Part shown: positions 1 through 10,467 of the stretch, piece by piece
Position numbering within the stretch: position 1 is the stretch's first letter
Layout of the letters: each line of letters begins with the position of its first letter
DNA from: Streptococcus oralis Uo5
GTDB lineage: Bacteria > Bacillota > Bacilli > Lactobacillales > Streptococcaceae
Length of the DNA: 64,000 nucleotides
NCBI RefSeq assembly: GCF_000253155.1
Contig: NC_015291.1
Location: 1,149,001-1,213,000 of the forward strand
Reading direction: 5' to 3'
The notes under the pieces: model-generated
The model's input: the letters and a program-made list of their open reading frames with translations, nothing else
Database searches by the model: none
What the model was told of the DNA's origin: nothing
Position numbers and translations under genes: made by a program

Positions 1-182
1 TCAAAGAGGTACTCAGCTAGAACCTCACCATCTTCTGTCAGCTCAATAAACTTGAGAGCACCCTTCAAGACAGTAATTTTTCCCCAAGTGCCGACTTTAG
101 TATTGTGCTTTTGCTGGACAGCTTCAGGCATGGTTTGTTTATTCCACAAGGGCATCCGTTTATAGGCAATTAATTTTTCCAT
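1..182 (-). CDS. tehB: TehB-type tellurite resistance protein, N-terminal part (cut by window edge)
   Basis: Only the first 60 or so codons lie in the window; the gene runs off the left edge. It begins MEKLIAYKRMPLW after an AGAGGAAG Shine-Dalgarno site. The visible part matches the small beta-barrel (DUF1971-like) domain that precedes the SAM-dependent methyltransferase domain in streptococcal TehB; the methyltransferase itself is outside the window. It follows smpB by 14 bp on the same strand, so it is probably the last gene of a secG-rnr-smpB-tehB run. The family assignment rests on this N-terminal domain and the neighbours. Confidence 0.75.
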   Translation of the reverse strand, partial: MEKLIAYKRMPLWNKQTMPEAVQQKHNTKVGTWGKITVLKGALKFIELTEDGEVLAEYLF

Positions 183-196
183 TTTACTTCCTCTTC

Positions 197-664
197 TTAA
201 CGCTGGTTGACAGCTTTCATCACACGCGCGATGTCGCGGTTTTGGTCACGACGCTTGATCGACTCCCGTTTGTCATAGTCATGTTTCCCTTTAGCAAGTC
301 CTAAAAGGAGTTTAGCATAACCATCTTTGATATAGACTTTAAGGGGAACAAGGGTCATTCCTGTCCCTTTGGTCTCTTGTTCCAATTTTTGAATTTGCTT
401 CTTATGGAGCAGAAGTTTGCGACGTCGTTCCGGTTCCTGGTTCCAGATATTGCCCTCTTCGTAAGGGGCGATATGGACATTGCTCAGCCAGACTTCCCCA
501 TTTTTTACTTGAGCAAAGCCGTCCTTGAGATTGATTCGAGCAGCTCGAACGCTCTTGATTTCAGTTCCGGTCAGGACCATTCCTGCCTCTAGCGTATCTA
601 CGATTGTATAGTCGTGGTGCGCTTTTTTATTTTGTGCGACGACCTTTCCCTCGCCCTTTGCCAT
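197..664 (-). CDS. smpB: SsrA-binding protein SmpB
   Basis: SmpB binds the tRNA-like part of tmRNA and delivers it to stalled ribosomes for trans-translation. The 155-residue product has the usual length and features: an N-terminal KKAHHDY segment, the GTEIKSVR and LKDGFA core of the OB-fold, and a basic C-terminal tail ([14 protein letters not shown]) that enters the decoding site. The ATG follows AAAGGAG with 6 nt spacing. The gene overlaps the 3' end of rnr by 38 bp in another frame; RNase R degrades the non-stop mRNAs released by trans-translation, so linkage makes sense. Confidence 0.97.
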   Translation of the reverse strand: MAKGEGKVVAQNKKAHHDYTIVDTLEAGMVLTGTEIKSVRAARINLKDGFAQVKNGEVWLSNVHIAPYEEGNIWNQEPERRRKLLLHKKQIQKLEQETKGTGMTLVPLKVYIKDGYAKLLLGLAKGKHDYDKRESIKRRDQNRDIARVMKAVNQR

Positions 665-2981
665 GCTTGGCTCCTTTCTTAGCTACTTCCTTGTAAAAAG
701 GGTTCTTCCCCTTTTTCTTCTTGTCTTTTTGTGAATGCTTGTGCTTATCATTTGAGCGCCCTGATTTTCTCTTGTCTTCCTTCTTATCCGAACGACGACT
801 TGAACCACGACCTCTGTCTTTGCGCCCAGCTTGTTTCAAGCCTTTTTCAATCACATCAAACTCACTTGGGATATAAGAGAAGTCAATTTCACCTGTCATC
901 TTATCCGCTCTTTCAACCCGAATGCGAATCTGCTGTCCTACACGGAAAGTTATGCCCGATTTCTCCCCACGGAGTGTCAAGTCACGCTCGTTGAAATGAT
1001 AAAATTCAGGCAAATTAGTAATGTGAATCAAGCCTTCAACTGTATTTGGCAATTCGACAAAGAGACCGAATTTGACGATGCTGGATACAACCGCATCATA
1101 CTCTTCGCCCACGTATTCTTCCATGTACTCAGCCTTTTTCATAGCTTCGACTTCACGCTCTGCCTCGATGGCACGACGTTCACGGTTGGAAGACTGGGTT
1201 GCAATCTCTGGAATCACTTGCTCAAAATGCTCTGCTATTTCCTTGGAACGGCCGTAATCCCGAATCATACGGTGGACAAGGAGATCTGGATAACGGCGAA
1301 TCGGACTGGTAAAGTGAGTATAATAATCAGCAGCAAGACCATAGTGACCGTGATTGTGCTCTGAATAGCGAGCTTGTTGCATGGAGCGGAGAAGCATCAT
1401 GGACAATACATCCGCATAAGGCTCTCCCTCAACAGCACGCATGATATCTTGAAGCGCCTCTTGGCTAATCTCACTGGCAGTCCCATAAATCCGCAAACCA
1501 AAGCTTGAAGCATAGTCAATAAACTTCTGAACTTTTTCTGCCTTAGGCTCCTCATGAATCCGATAGATAAAAGGTAGGTCCAGCTTGCTAAAGTGCTCGG
1601 CAACTGTTTCGTTAGCAATCAACATGAAGGACTCGATCATCCGCTCAGCAACGCCGCGTTGACGGAGGACAATATCCACAGGCTTGCCTTTTTTATCCAC
1701 CAAAATCTTAGCTTCGTTGGTATCAAAATTCAGGGCACCACGTTTCTCACGCATGTTTTCTAGCCTTTCATGAAGCTTGGCCATGAGCTCGATACTAGGA
1801 ACAATTTTCTTAAACTCTTGTCTCTTTTCCTCATCGCCAGCTAGGATATCATTAACAGCGCTATAGGTCATACGAAAACTAGTCTTGATAACCGTTTGGG
1901 TAATGGTGTAATTAACCACACGACCATGTTTATCAATCTCCATAATGGCAGACTGGGTCAAGCGATCTACTTGAGGATTGAGAGAGCAGATGCCATTTGA
2001 CAGTCGTTCTGGTAGCATAGGTACTACACGGTCTGTCACATAGACAGAAGTTGCCCGGTTAAGGGCTTCCTTGTCAAGGGCAGAGCCCTCAGTCACATAG
2101 TAGGAAACATCCGCGATGTGAACTCCGAGTTCGATATTGCCATTTTTCAAAGGCTTGATGTGAACTGCATCGTCCAAGTCCTTGGCATCCGCGCCGTCAA
2201 TGGTAAAGGTAAGCTCATCTCTCAAATCAAGACGCCCCTCCATATCCTTTTCTGAAGGAGCATCAGGCACACTTTCCGCCTCCTTGAGAACAGCCGCTGG
2301 AAATTCAGAGACAATATCCATAGACTCCAAAACTTCAAGGACATCAATCCCAGCATCAGTAGAGTGACCCACTACATCCAGTACACTAGCGACAAAGAAA
2401 TCGTGTTTTCTACTTGGGTATTTGTCGATAAAGACCTTGAGAACTTCCGTTCCCTCTAGTTTAAGAGCTGGTTTCTTCACATAAATCGGTTGGCTGATTT
2501 TCTGATTCTTTGAACGAATGTAGCCAGCATACTTAGGTTTTTCCTGATCCAGAACGATTTGCCCGACAACTGTCGTCAGGCTATGCTCTAGAATATCGAT
2601 AATTTTGGCTTCTGCAGCAGTTCCCTTGTTACGGTCAGCGACTTTCTTAATCACGACCTCTACGGTATCACCATCAATGGCATAGTTGACATCGTTTTTT
2701 CCTACAAAAAGGTCGTCCTCTTCGCCTTCCAGGCTGACAAAGCCAAACCCATTTTTATGGGCATGAAAAACCCCTTTGAGGGTGATTTCATGTTTCTTCT
2801 TCTGGTCCAAGGTAAGGCTTCCATCTTCTCCAAATCGAATCTGGTGCTTTCTTTCCATTAGAGACAGGGTCTTAATCAACTCACGGAAATCCTTGGATCC
2901 ATCCTTTCCGAGAACCTGAGCTAGGTCATTTACCGTCACTCGCCCCTTCTCTTGCAAATATTCTTTAATTTTATCTTTCAT
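627..2981 (-). CDS. rnr: Ribonuclease R
   Basis: A 784-residue 3'-5' exoribonuclease of the RNB family. In order it shows an N-terminal winged-helix-like segment, cold-shock domains ([13 protein letters not shown]), the RNB catalytic domain with the acidic signature [11 protein letters not shown] near residue 265, an S1 domain (about 630-710) and a very basic Lys/Arg/Gly-rich tail of about 70 residues. RNase R degrades structured RNA and works with SmpB-tmRNA, the next gene. The basic tail is typical of Gram-positive RNase R; its last 12 codons are shared with the start of smpB in another frame. The start has only a weak ribosome-binding site. Confidence 0.96.
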   Translation of the reverse strand: MKDKIKEYLQEKGRVTVNDLAQVLGKDGSKDFRELIKTLSLMERKHQIRFGEDGSLTLDQKKKHEITLKGVFHAHKNGFGFVSLEGEEDDLFVGKNDVNYAIDGDTVEVVIKKVADRNKGTAAEAKIIDILEHSLTTVVGQIVLDQEKPKYAGYIRSKNQKISQPIYVKKPALKLEGTEVLKVFIDKYPSRKHDFFVASVLDVVGHSTDAGIDVLEVLESMDIVSEFPAAVLKEAESVPDAPSEKDMEGRLDLRDELTFTIDGADAKDLDDAVHIKPLKNGNIELGVHIADVSYYVTEGSALDKEALNRATSVYVTDRVVPMLPERLSNGICSLNPQVDRLTQSAIMEIDKHGRVVNYTITQTVIKTSFRMTYSAVNDILAGDEEKRQEFKKIVPSIELMAKLHERLENMREKRGALNFDTNEAKILVDKKGKPVDIVLRQRGVAERMIESFMLIANETVAEHFSKLDLPFIYRIHEEPKAEKVQKFIDYASSFGLRIYGTASEISQEALQDIMRAVEGEPYADVLSMMLLRSMQQARYSEHNHGHYGLAADYYTHFTSPIRRYPDLLVHRMIRDYGRSKEIAEHFEQVIPEIATQSSNRERRAIEAEREVEAMKKAEYMEEYVGEEYDAVVSSIVKFGLFVELPNTVEGLIHITNLPEFYHFNERDLTLRGEKSGITFRVGQQIRIRVERADKMTGEIDFSYIPSEFDVIEKGLKQAGRKDRGRGSSRRSDKKEDKRKSGRSNDKHKHSQKDKKKKGKNPFYKEVAKKGAKHGKGRGKGRRTK

Positions 2982-3049
2982 GTTTTCTTTCTAGATTTTT
3001 TAATTTTCTGTTACTGTAAGACCTTTTCAAACATCATTTAATACTTAAT

Positions 3050-3079
3050 AAAAATAAAAAGAGGCTAAGACCTAGTCTC
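3050..3079 (-). terminator. Hairpin with T-rich tail between secG and rnr
   Basis: On the minus strand a short hairpin (arms GAGaCTA and TAGcCTC, one mismatch) is followed by a TTTTTATTTTT run, just downstream of the secG stop. It may end or attenuate transcription before rnr. Confidence 0.6.
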
Positions 3080-3088
3080 GCCCATTTC

Positions 3089-3322
3089 TTATCTACTTGA
3101 TAATACCGTCAATGCTAAGGCAATGGCTAGCCAGAAAAAGACTAAAATACCTGTCAAACGTTGCATCACAGCTTCAAAACCACGCGCTTTACTACGTTCA
3201 AACAAATCACCTGAGCTGGCATCAAATACATTGCTGGATTGGTTTTTAGTTGGTTGCATGAAAATCGCAATCACAATCACAACAGATAATACTAATAAAA
3301 TGGTTAATAATAGGTTATACAT
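3089..3322 (-). CDS. secG: Preprotein translocase subunit SecG
   Basis: A 77-residue protein with two hydrophobic segments (about 1-20 and 55-75) around a polar loop containing the family motif SSNVFDASSGDLFERSKARG. SecG is the small SecYEG channel subunit in the cytoplasmic membrane. The start follows TAAGGAG. It sits between rpmG and rnr, a streptococcal arrangement I recall. Length and topology are normal. Confidence 0.95.
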   Translation of the reverse strand: MYNLLLTILLVLSVVIVIAIFMQPTKNQSSNVFDASSGDLFERSKARGFEAVMQRLTGILVFFWLAIALALTVLSSR

Positions 3323-3361
3323 ATCAAACTCCTTAAAATCCCTATTATTTTACCATAAATT

Positions 3362-3511
3362 CTACTTAGATTCAAGATGTAAAGTTACTTTTCTTTCCTT
3401 TGGACAATATTTTAACACCTCAATCTTGTCTGGATGAGTTTTGGAGTTCTTACTGGTTAGATAATTCATGCTGCCACAAGAGGAGCACTTGAGATTGATT
3501 TTTACTCGCAC
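3362..3511 (-). CDS. rpmG: 50S ribosomal protein L33
   Basis: A short gene of 49 codons starting at GTG; its first G is the last base of the pmrA stop codon (TAGTG, 1-bp overlap). The product begins [20 protein letters not shown] and contains [15 protein letters not shown], which is L33. It has a first CxxC pair (C9, C12) but only one cysteine in the second half (C36), so a four-cysteine zinc site is not complete. Streptococci carry several L33 paralogues, and I recall that zinc-free or partial forms are usual among them. It lies between pmrA and secG. Confidence 0.9.
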   Translation of the reverse strand: MRVKINLKCSSCGSMNYLTSKNSKTHPDKIEVLKYCPKERKVTLHLESK

Positions 3512-4710
3512 TAGATTTCCTTTACTTTTAATAATGATCTAAATTGCACTATGTTACATAAACAACTGAAAGCTACACAGGCTGCTGTCGCATAAAAGAC
3601 AGCATGATAGCCCAAATATCCTGCAACTGCGGATCCCGCCATAGGTCCAATCACTCCACCGAGGTAAAAAAAGACTTGGTTGAAGGCGAAAATCCTTGAA
3701 ATACCTGATTTTGGAGTCATTTTGCTGAGAAGGGCATTGACTCCCGGTATGAGAGCTCCCGTTCCCAAACCAAAGAGAAAACGATACAAGCCAAGTTGAA
3801 GGGGGCTGGTCGCATGGGCACAAAGAAGGTAAATGATAACGGAATAAATCTGTGCTGTGACCAACAATCTATGATTCCCTACCTTATCGCCAAGTTTTCC
3901 TAGAATTCCAGCACTCATCATGCTAGAAAATCCCATGCTGGATACGATCAATCCTGATATAAATAGGAGATTTTCGGACTGCCCTAAGTCCCGCACATAG
4001 AGAGCTAGAATGGGACCAATTGATTGAGCTGAAAATTGAATGACAAAGCTCGTCAAAAATAGGTTTACTAAAAGCCTAGGATACTTGAAAGAAGAAAATA
4101 CTTCTTTCGTTGGGATAGCCTTCTCCTTAGCCACTGGTTGAAAATCTTCCTTGATAAAGAAAATAGTCAGGATTGCAGCTAAAAATAGGAAAGCACCCAC
4201 CAATAAAAAGACATTGCGAATGCCAAAAATTTCAGCAATAAAGCCTCCAACAAAGGGACCCGTCAGTGTTCCTGCAACAACTCCTGTAGATAGAGTCCCC
4301 AGAGCCGCTCCAGACTTATCTTTGGGTACCTGACTAGCAATCAAGGCCGTTGCATTGGGGACAAAACCAGTAAATACACCATTGAGCAAGCGCAGAAAGA
4401 GTAGCCAATAGATATTGGGTACGAAGGCCAAACCTCCCATAGTGATGGTCATGGCAAGACCTGCTCGAATCATCATGGGCTTTCGTCCATATTTGTCAGC
4501 AAGAATACCCCAGATGGGAGAAACTAGAGCTGCTGAAACAGCCGAGACCGAGATGGCTAATCCAGCATAGAAAGTTACTTGATTTCTTTCGATTCCCAAC
4601 TGCTCTACAAAGATAGGCATAAAAGGAACGACCAAGGAAATGCTGGCGCCCGTTAAAAAACTACCAAACCAGGCGACACGAAGATTCTCTTTCCAACTAA
4701 TCTCTTGCAC
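3511..4710 (-). CDS. pmrA: MFS multidrug efflux transporter PmrA
   Basis: A 12-helix major facilitator of 399 residues, related to the pneumococcal fluoroquinolone efflux protein PmrA. The loop motif [11 protein letters not shown] between helices 2 and 3 and the motif-C-like [10 protein letters not shown] in helix 5 mark the proton-driven drug exporters. I choose the GTG at 4710: a perfect AAGGAGG lies 8 nt before it, whereas the longer TTG start at 4728 lies across that ribosome-binding site. With this start it overlaps coaE by 14 bp and matches the 399-residue length I recall for PmrA. The downstream rpmG overlaps its stop by one base. Confidence 0.92.
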   Translation of the reverse strand: MQEISWKENLRVAWFGSFLTGASISLVVPFMPIFVEQLGIERNQVTFYAGLAISVSAVSAALVSPIWGILADKYGRKPMMIRAGLAMTITMGGLAFVPNIYWLLFLRLLNGVFTGFVPNATALIASQVPKDKSGAALGTLSTGVVAGTLTGPFVGGFIAEIFGIRNVFLLVGAFLFLAAILTIFFIKEDFQPVAKEKAIPTKEVFSSFKYPRLLVNLFLTSFVIQFSAQSIGPILALYVRDLGQSENLLFISGLIVSSMGFSSMMSAGILGKLGDKVGNHRLLVTAQIYSVIIYLLCAHATSPLQLGLYRFLFGLGTGALIPGVNALLSKMTPKSGISRIFAFNQVFFYLGGVIGPMAGSAVAGYLGYHAVFYATAACVAFSCLCNIVQFRSLLKVKEI

Positions 4711-5302
4711 AGCTGTCGCCTCCTTCAAGTAACTTCACTACTTGACCCACAAGCTGATCACGACTGCCATTGTTATCTAATATATGACTTGCCAATTTTT
4801 TCTTTTCTTCTAAAGACCACTGGGCGGAAAGACGCGACTCGGCGACTTCCTTAGAAAGATGATCCCGTTTCATGAATCGTTCCAATTGGATATCATAGTC
4901 CACATAGACCAGCCACGTTTCATCAAACCAAGCACTGTAGCCCTGTTCAAAAAGCAGGGGAATATCCATGAAAAAAATCGCTTCTGTCTGAATCAACTGG
5001 TCTCGCAATGCAGCCAATTCCTCACGAATAATCTCTCCTTGTGTTTGTTTAGACCATTCCTGCTCCTCAGGATTTGAAAAGATGAGACTAGCCAGGAGAG
5101 GGCGATTGAGTTCTCCATTTTCAAGGATGATTTTCTGCCCAAAGTGCTGAACTAAGAGCTGATAAAGACGACCACCAGGTTTTTGTAGCTGGTGGACGAC
5201 TGCGTCAGCATCAACCACTTGAAAACCTTGCTCTCTTAGGAAATTTGTCACAGTTGACTTACCTGAGGCAATTCCTCCTGTGATTCCAATGATTTTTCCC
5301 AT
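4697..5302 (-). CDS. coaE: Dephospho-CoA kinase
   Basis: CoaE phosphorylates the 3'-hydroxyl of dephospho-CoA in the last step of CoA synthesis. The 201-residue protein begins [18 protein letters not shown], with a P-loop, followed by the DADAVVHQL CoA-site segment and the DIPLLFEQG motif. The start at 5302 shares one base with the mutM stop (TAATG), so translation is probably coupled; a longer in-frame extension upstream has no support. It overlaps pmrA by 14 bp. Confidence 0.96.
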   Translation of the reverse strand: MGKIIGITGGIASGKSTVTNFLREQGFQVVDADAVVHQLQKPGGRLYQLLVQHFGQKIILENGELNRPLLASLIFSNPEEQEWSKQTQGEIIREELAALRDQLIQTEAIFFMDIPLLFEQGYSAWFDETWLVYVDYDIQLERFMKRDHLSKEVAESRLSAQWSLEEKKKLASHILDNNGSRDQLVGQVVKLLEGGDSCARD

Positions 5303-6126
5303 TAGCCCCTCCTTTGACACTGAGGACAAAAATGAGTTCCCCTTCCACCGAGCTGGAATTTCTCAATGAGGGTGCCACAGCGTGAACATGCTTGACCAGC
5401 CTTATCATAGACCTGATGAAAATCCTGCATGGTTCCATCTTCCCCAAAGGCATTGGTATAGGTCCGAATGGTAGAGCCACCCTTTTCAACAGCCTGCCCC
5501 AAAACAGCAATGGTCTGGTCATGAATAGCTGACGCTTCTGCTGCTGTCAAAGTTTGCGAAGGTCTTGCTGGATGAACCTGAGCTCGCCAGAGGACCTCAT
5601 CTACATAGATATTGCCAAGGCCAGCTACCAAGGTCTGGTCTAAAAGGTGAGATTTGATAGGCTTCTTAGATTTGGCTAGGGCAGCTTGAAAGACCTGCAA
5701 ATCAAAATCCTGCTCTTTTGGCTCAGGACCTAGTTTCTTAGAAATAAAGTAGGCGTCCAAAAGGTCGGGTGCCAGCAGTTCCATAGTACCAAACTTGCGT
5801 ACGTCCTCATATACAAGAGTGCCGCCATCCTCAAAATGGAAGAAAACATGGGCGTGTTTACGTTCTGGAACTTGGTCTGGATAGTAAAAATACTTGCCCT
5901 CCATCCGCAAATGAGAAATCAAGACCTTGTTTGTTAGGTAAAAAAGCAAATATTTTCCACGGCGCCCCACGGACTCAATTACTTGGCCAGGCACTTCCCT
6001 TTGAAACTCATCCAAATCTGTCTTGATCATCTTAGGATAAGCAATCTCTATACTCGAAATCTTCTTTCCCAAAATCAATTTTTCTAAGCCACGACGAACG
6101 GTTTCAACCTCTGGTAATTCAGGCAT
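5302..6126 (-). CDS. mutM: Formamidopyrimidine-DNA glycosylase (Fpg)
   Basis: A bifunctional glycosylase/AP lyase that removes 8-oxoguanine and FaPy lesions. The 274-residue product starts with the catalytic N-terminus [13 protein letters not shown] (Pro2 and Glu3 after Met removal) and ends with the four-cysteine zinc finger (CSRCG...FCPQCQ). The H2TH region reads [15 protein letters not shown]. The longer reading frame upstream is rejected because Pro2 must be N-terminal for activity. It lies between era and coaE, and the coaE start overlaps its stop. Confidence 0.97.
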   Translation of the reverse strand: MPELPEVETVRRGLEKLILGKKISSIEIAYPKMIKTDLDEFQREVPGQVIESVGRRGKYLLFYLTNKVLISHLRMEGKYFYYPDQVPERKHAHVFFHFEDGGTLVYEDVRKFGTMELLAPDLLDAYFISKKLGPEPKEQDFDLQVFQAALAKSKKPIKSHLLDQTLVAGLGNIYVDEVLWRAQVHPARPSQTLTAAEASAIHDQTIAVLGQAVEKGGSTIRTYTNAFGEDGTMQDFHQVYDKAGQACSRCGTLIEKFQLGGRGTHFCPQCQRRG

Positions 6127-6174
6127 AAATCCTCCTTCTGTAAAAACAAGAAGCAGGCATGAGCCCACCTCTAC

Positions 6175-7074
6175 TTAGTATTCTTTTTCATTATAGCCAA
6201 AGTCAGCCAAATCTAGCTTTTTATCACGCCAGTTTTTCTTGACCTTGACCCAAGTTTCTAGGAAGACCTTGTCTCCTAGCATGAGTTCGATATCACGACG
6301 AGCCATGGTCCCAATTTTCTTGAGCATGGCGCCACCTTTTCCGATGATGATACCCTTTTGGCTATCACGCTCAACCATAATAGTAGCTCGGATATGAACC
6401 TTGTCGGTCTCTTCATCACGCTTCATAGAGTCAACCACTACTGCAACTGAGTGAGGGATTTCTTCACGCGTTAGGTGCAAGACTTTCTCACGAATCATTT
6501 CTGAAACCAAAAAACGCTCAGGATGATCTGTGATTTGATCAGATGGGAAATACTGGAAACCTTCCTCTAGATTTTCACTCAAAATATCGATTAGTCGAGA
6601 AACGTTATTTCCCTGAAGGGCTGAGATCGGAACAATCTCCTTAAAGTCCATCTGGTTACGGAAGTCATCAATCTGAGACAAAAGCTGATCTGGGTGGACC
6701 TTGTCAATCTTATTCACCACCAGAATCACAGGAACCTTGGCAGCTTTCAGACGCTCGATAATCATATCGTCACCCTTACCACGTGGCTCATCAGCTGGCA
6801 CCATGAATAGAACAGTATCTACTTCACGAAGGGTGCTATAAGCAGATTCCACCATGAAATCTCCAAGAGCTGTTTTTGGCTTGTGAATCCCAGGTGTATC
6901 GATAAAGACGATTTGCTCCTTATCTGTGGTGTAAATCCCCATGATTTTATTGCGCGTTGTCTGCGCCTTGTCACTCATGATAGCAATCTTTTGCCCCATG
7001 ACGTGATTCAAAAAGGTTGACTTCCCAACATTGGGACGTCCTAAAATGGCTACAAAGCCTGATTTAAATGTCAT
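6175..7074 (-). CDS. era: GTPase Era
   Basis: Era is an essential GTPase that binds the 3' end of 16S rRNA during 30S assembly. The 299-residue protein shows G1 [10 protein letters not shown]3 DTPG, G4 NKID and a C-terminal KH domain with [11 protein letters not shown]. The length is standard. It lies in the ybeY-dgkA-era-mutM-coaE run and is 16 bp from dgkA. Linking era to ybeY fits a shared role in 16S rRNA maturation. Confidence 0.97.
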   Translation of the reverse strand: MTFKSGFVAILGRPNVGKSTFLNHVMGQKIAIMSDKAQTTRNKIMGIYTTDKEQIVFIDTPGIHKPKTALGDFMVESAYSTLREVDTVLFMVPADEPRGKGDDMIIERLKAAKVPVILVVNKIDKVHPDQLLSQIDDFRNQMDFKEIVPISALQGNNVSRLIDILSENLEEGFQYFPSDQITDHPERFLVSEMIREKVLHLTREEIPHSVAVVVDSMKRDEETDKVHIRATIMVERDSQKGIIIGKGGAMLKKIGTMARRDIELMLGDKVFLETWVKVKKNWRDKKLDLADFGYNEKEY

Positions 7075-7090
7075 AATTTCCTCTTATTGT

Positions 7091-7486
7091 TTAAAATAGT
7101 AAATCCCAAATGCGTGGGAGAAAGATAAGTGCACCAATCACTGCAGCAAGAAGGGAAACCACAAGCACGGCTCCTGCCGCCATGTCCTTGGCTTTCTTTG
7201 CCAACATAGAAAAGTGATAGTGACTGGCTAGATCCACCACATTTTCGATAGCAGAGTTAATAATCTCAAAGGCTACTACCAAGAAAATGTTCATTAGGAG
7301 AAAGAGCCATTCGATCCGTGACACCTGAAAAACAAAACCTGCAAGGATGACCACTAGAGCCGTCACTGCATGTTTTCGCATATTGCGTTCTTCCTTGAAA
7401 GCAGTCAGAATTCCTGTGAGAGCAAATTCTAAACTGGATACAAGGTCACGATTTTTCCATTTTCGTTTATTGTCTTGTGAGTCCAT
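7091..7486 (-). CDS. dgkA: Undecaprenol/diacylglycerol kinase
   Basis: A small integral membrane kinase of 131 residues with three predicted helices and the family motif [12 protein letters not shown]. Gram-positive members mostly phosphorylate undecaprenol to recycle the cell-wall lipid carrier. A cytoplasmic start ([19 protein letters not shown]) precedes the first helix. The start overlaps the 3' end of ybeY by 20 bp and the ribosome-binding site is weak, so translation may be coupled. Confidence 0.93.
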   Translation of the reverse strand: MDSQDNKRKWKNRDLVSSLEFALTGILTAFKEERNMRKHAVTALVVILAGFVFQVSRIEWLFLLMNIFLVVAFEIINSAIENVVDLASHYHFSMLAKKAKDMAAGAVLVVSLLAAVIGALIFLPRIWDLLF

Positions 7487-7964
7487 AGGCTGTCAAAATT
7501 TCTTCTTGTAAACCGAACATCTCCGCTTCTTCTTCCGGAGTGTAGTGATCGTAGCCGTTAATGTGTAAAAAGCCGTGTACTGCCAAGAAGCCCATCTCAC
7601 GCTCAAAGCTGTGACCGTATTCCTCAGCCTGCTCATGAGCCTTATCGATAGAGATGAACAGTTCCCCAATATAGGCATCAAACTCAGACATCATCTCTGC
7701 TAATTCTGGATTTTCAAGCAAATCTTCTTCATCAAAGGCAATGTCCAACTCTGGTTTATACTCAAGGCTGATAACATCTGTCGGACGATCCGTATCACGG
7801 TACTCGAGATTGAGTTCGTGGCTACGCTCGTTAGTCACAAAGGTCACTGCCATCTCCTTGTCTTCTTTTCCTATTTTTTGGGCTGCAAATTCCAAAATTT
7901 CTTGGGTTTGGTGCAAGATTTCTTGTGAAACTTGACCAGTTTCATCTACCATTTCAATATACAT
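7467..7964 (-). CDS. ybeY: Endoribonuclease YbeY (rRNA maturation factor)
   Basis: A 165-residue zinc-dependent endoribonuclease in 16S rRNA maturation and ribosome quality control. The zinc motif [11 protein letters not shown] (H3xH5xH) is present near residue 130, followed by acidic residues. It is the first gene of the run leading to coaE. A divergent region of about 100 bp separates it from pavA, with back-to-back extended -10 promoters. Confidence 0.96.
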   Translation of the reverse strand: MYIEMVDETGQVSQEILHQTQEILEFAAQKIGKEDKEMAVTFVTNERSHELNLEYRDTDRPTDVISLEYKPELDIAFDEEDLLENPELAEMMSEFDAYIGELFISIDKAHEQAEEYGHSFEREMGFLAVHGFLHINGYDHYTPEEEAEMFGLQEEILTAYGLTRQ

Positions 7965-7993
7965 GTACTTCTCGATTCTCTTTACTTGGCTTT

Positions 7994-8038
7994 ATTATAC
8001 CATATTTCCATGATTTTATTCTACCTTTTTGATATAAT
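7994..8038. promoter_or_regulatory. Divergent ybeY / pavA promoters
   Basis: Minus strand: TATAAT at 7994-7999 preceded by TGG (extended -10) for ybeY. Plus strand: TATAAT at 8033-8038 preceded by TGA (extended -10) for pavA. Neither has a good -35 box; extended -10 elements commonly make up for this in streptococci. Confidence 0.7.
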
Positions 8039-8068
8039 ACTATGGAATACAATCACAAGGAGAGAACG

Positions 8069-9724
8069 ATGTCATTTGACGGATTTTTTTTACACCACAT
8101 GGTTGAGGAATTGCGAAGCGAGTTGGTCAACGGTCGCATTCAGAAGATCAATCAACCTTTTGAACAAGAATTGGTCTTGCAAATCCGCAGCAATCGCCAA
8201 AGCCATCGCTTGCTCCTCTCTGCTCATCCCGTTTTTGGTCGCATCCAGCTGACCCAAACGACCTTTGAAAATCCAGCCCAACCTTCTACTTTTATCATGG
8301 TTTTGAGAAAGTATTTACAAGGCGCCGTGATTGAGTCGATTGAGCAGGTGGAAAATGACCGTATTGTGGAAATTACAGTTTCCAATAAAAACGAGATTGG
8401 AGACCATATTCAGGCTACCTTGATTATCGAGATTATGGGCAAACACAGTAATATTCTCCTCGTGGATAAAAGTAGCCATAAAATCCTCGAAGTCATCAAA
8501 CACGTTGGTTTTTCACAAAACAGCTACCGCACCTTGCTCCCAGGGTCAAGCTATATCGCTCCACCAAGTACTGAGTCTCTCAATCCTTTTACTGTCAAGG
8601 ATGAAAAACTCTTTGAAATTCTACAAACCCAAGAACTAACAGCAAAAAATCTTCAAAGTCTCTTTCAAGGTCTGGGACGCGATACGGCAAATGAATTGGA
8701 AAGCATACTGGTTAGTGAAAAACTTTCCACTTTCCGTAACTTTTTCAGTCAAGCAAGCAAGCCATTTTTGACAGAGACTTCTTTCAGCCCAGTTCCTTTT
8801 GCCAATCGTGTAGGAGAGCCTTTTCTCAGCCTTTCGGATCTCTTAGATACCTATTATAAGGATAAAGCCGAGCGCGACCGTGTCAAACAGCAAGCCAGCG
8901 AACTCATTCGCCGCGTTGAAAATGAGCTTCAGAAAAATCGCCACAAACTCAAAAAACAAGAAAAAGAATTACTGGCGACAGACAACGCTGAGGAGTTTCG
9001 CCAAAAGGGCGAATTACTGACAACCTTTCTCCACCAAGTGCCTAATGACCAAGATCAGGTTACCTTAGACAACTACTACACCAATCAACCTATCACCATT
9101 GCTCTTGATAAGGCCCTGACTCCCAGTCAGAATGCTCAACGCTATTTTAAACGTTACCAGAAACTTAAAGAAGCTGTCAAATACCTGACTGAACTGATCG
9201 AAGAAACCAAGGCTACCATTCTCTATCTAGAAAGCGTGGAGACCGTTCTCAACCAAGCTGGACTGGAAGAAATCGCTGAAATCCGTGAAGAATTAATCCA
9301 AACAGGCTTTATCCGTAGAAGACAGCGAGAGAAAATTCACAAGCGCAAAAAACCAGAACAGTATCTAGCAAGCGATGGCAAAACCATCATTTATGTTGGT
9401 CGAAACAACTTACAAAATGAAGAGCTAACCTTTAAAATGGCTCGCAAGGAGGAACTTTGGTTCCATGCCAAGGACATCCCTGGAAGCCATGTCGTCATCT
9501 CAGGCAATCTCAATCCTTCTGACGAAGTCAAGACAGATGCGGCCGAACTAGCTGCCTACTTCTCCAAAGGGCGCTTGTCAAATCTCGTGCAAGTGGATAT
9601 GATTGAAGTTAAAAAACTCAACAAACCAACTGGTGGAAAACCTGGCTTTGTAACCTACACAGGACAAAAGACCCTCCGCGTTACACCAGACCCCGAAAAA
9701 ATCGCATCTATGAAAAAATCCTGA
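8069..9724 (+). CDS. pavA: Fibronectin-binding protein PavA / RqcH-type NFACT protein
   Basis: A 551-residue NFACT-family protein, matching pneumococcal PavA in length and sequence. It has an NFACT-N domain from MSFDGFFLHHM, two coiled-coil arms (about 270-420) and the NFACT-R domain with ELWFHAKDIPGSHVVI near residue 470. PavA is described as an adherence and virulence factor that binds fibronectin; the homologous RqcH/Rqc2 proteins add alanine tails to peptides on obstructed 50S subunits, so a ribosome-quality-control role is equally likely. I see no signal peptide or LPxTG anchor. The start at 8069 has AAGGAGAG just before it; an upstream in-frame ATG at 8042 overlaps the promoter and is rejected. 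Confidence 0.95.
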   Translation: MSFDGFFLHHMVEELRSELVNGRIQKINQPFEQELVLQIRSNRQSHRLLLSAHPVFGRIQLTQTTFENPAQPSTFIMVLRKYLQGAVIESIEQVENDRIVEITVSNKNEIGDHIQATLIIEIMGKHSNILLVDKSSHKILEVIKHVGFSQNSYRTLLPGSSYIAPPSTESLNPFTVKDEKLFEILQTQELTAKNLQSLFQGLGRDTANELESILVSEKLSTFRNFFSQASKPFLTETSFSPVPFANRVGEPFLSLSDLLDTYYKDKAERDRVKQQASELIRRVENELQKNRHKLKKQEKELLATDNAEEFRQKGELLTTFLHQVPNDQDQVTLDNYYTNQPITIALDKALTPSQNAQRYFKRYQKLKEAVKYLTELIEETKATILYLESVETVLNQAGLEEIAEIREELIQTGFIRRRQREKIHKRKKPEQYLASDGKTIIYVGRNNLQNEELTFKMARKEELWFHAKDIPGSHVVISGNLNPSDEVKTDAAELAAYFSKGRLSNLVQVDMIEVKKLNKPTGGKPGFVTYTGQKTLRVTPDPEKIASMKKS

Positions 9725-9752
9725 TTACACTTGAAATCAGGATTTTCTTTTA
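9715..9752 (+). terminator. Terminator after pavA
   Basis: Arms AAAATCCTGATT and AATCAGGATTTT form a perfect 12-bp stem around an 8-nt loop and overlap the pavA stop codon. T/A runs on both sides suggest it also ends deoD transcription from the other strand. Confidence 0.85.
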
Positions 9753-9756
9753 CATT

Positions 9757-10467
9757 TTACTCTGCAATCAAGGTTTCCAATCCGACCTTCATCATATCGG
9801 TGAAGGTATTTTGGCGTTCTTCTGCAGTAGTATCTTCATCTGGATTGACCAAGCTATCAGAGATTGTCATGATAGCTAGCGCATCAACGTGGTGTTGGGC
9901 AGCAAGATAGTAAAGTGCTGCTGCTTCCATTTCTACAGCTTTAACTCCCCATTTACCAAGCTCAATGTTCTTTTCAAAGTAGTTTGAGTAAAAGACATCA
10001 GATGACAAGACGTTCCCAACGTGGGTTGTCATACCGAGTTCTTTAGCGATATGGTAGGCCTTGTCAAGCAAATCAAAGCTAGCGATTTGTGGGAAATCAT
10101 ACTGTGGCCAGTCATTGCGGATGATGTTTGAGTTGGTTGCAGCTGCTTGCGCCAAAACCAATTCACGGACATGAACATCTTCATTTAATGAACCCGCAGT
10201 TCCCACACGAATCAATTTCTTCACTCCGTAGTCTACAATCAACTCACGGGCATAGATAGAAATGGACGGCATTCCCATCCCAGTTCCCATGACCGATACA
10301 CGGTGACCCTTGTACGTACCAGTGTAGCCAAACATGTTACGCACTTCGTTAAAACAAACAGCATCTTCAAGGAAATTCTCCGCAATAAACTTAGCACGAA
10401 GAGGATCCCCAGGAAGAAGAATTTTATCAGCAATTTCACCCTGCTGAGCAGCAATATGGATAGACAT
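9757..10467 (-). CDS. deoD: Purine nucleoside phosphorylase, DeoD type
   Basis: The hexameric-type (PNP_UDP_1) phosphorylase cleaves purine (deoxy)nucleosides with phosphate. The 236-residue protein starts [14 protein letters not shown] and has [22 protein letters not shown] and the nucleoside-binding VEMEAAALY. The deoxyribose-1-phosphate it yields would feed DeoB in the same cluster. Its ribosome-binding site is poor. It is separated from clc by a 395-bp gap with strong secondary structure, so it may depend on readthrough or have its own regulation. Confidence 0.95.
   Translation of the reverse strand: MSIHIAAQQGEIADKILLPGDPLRAKFIAENFLEDAVCFNEVRNMFGYTGTYKGHRVSVMGTGMGMPSISIYARELIVDYGVKKLIRVGTAGSLNEDVHVRELVLAQAAATNSNIIRNDWPQYDFPQIASFDLLDKAYHIAKELGMTTHVGNVLSSDVFYSNYFEKNIELGKWGVKAVEMEAAALYYLAAQHHVDALAIMTISDSLVNPDEDTTAEERQNTFTDMMKVGLETLIAE

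Noticed and set aside
831-1364. 177-codon open frame on the plus strand inside rnr
   Set aside because: It is antisense to the RNB domain of rnr, has no ribosome-binding site and no recognisable protein features; a shadow of rnr codon use.
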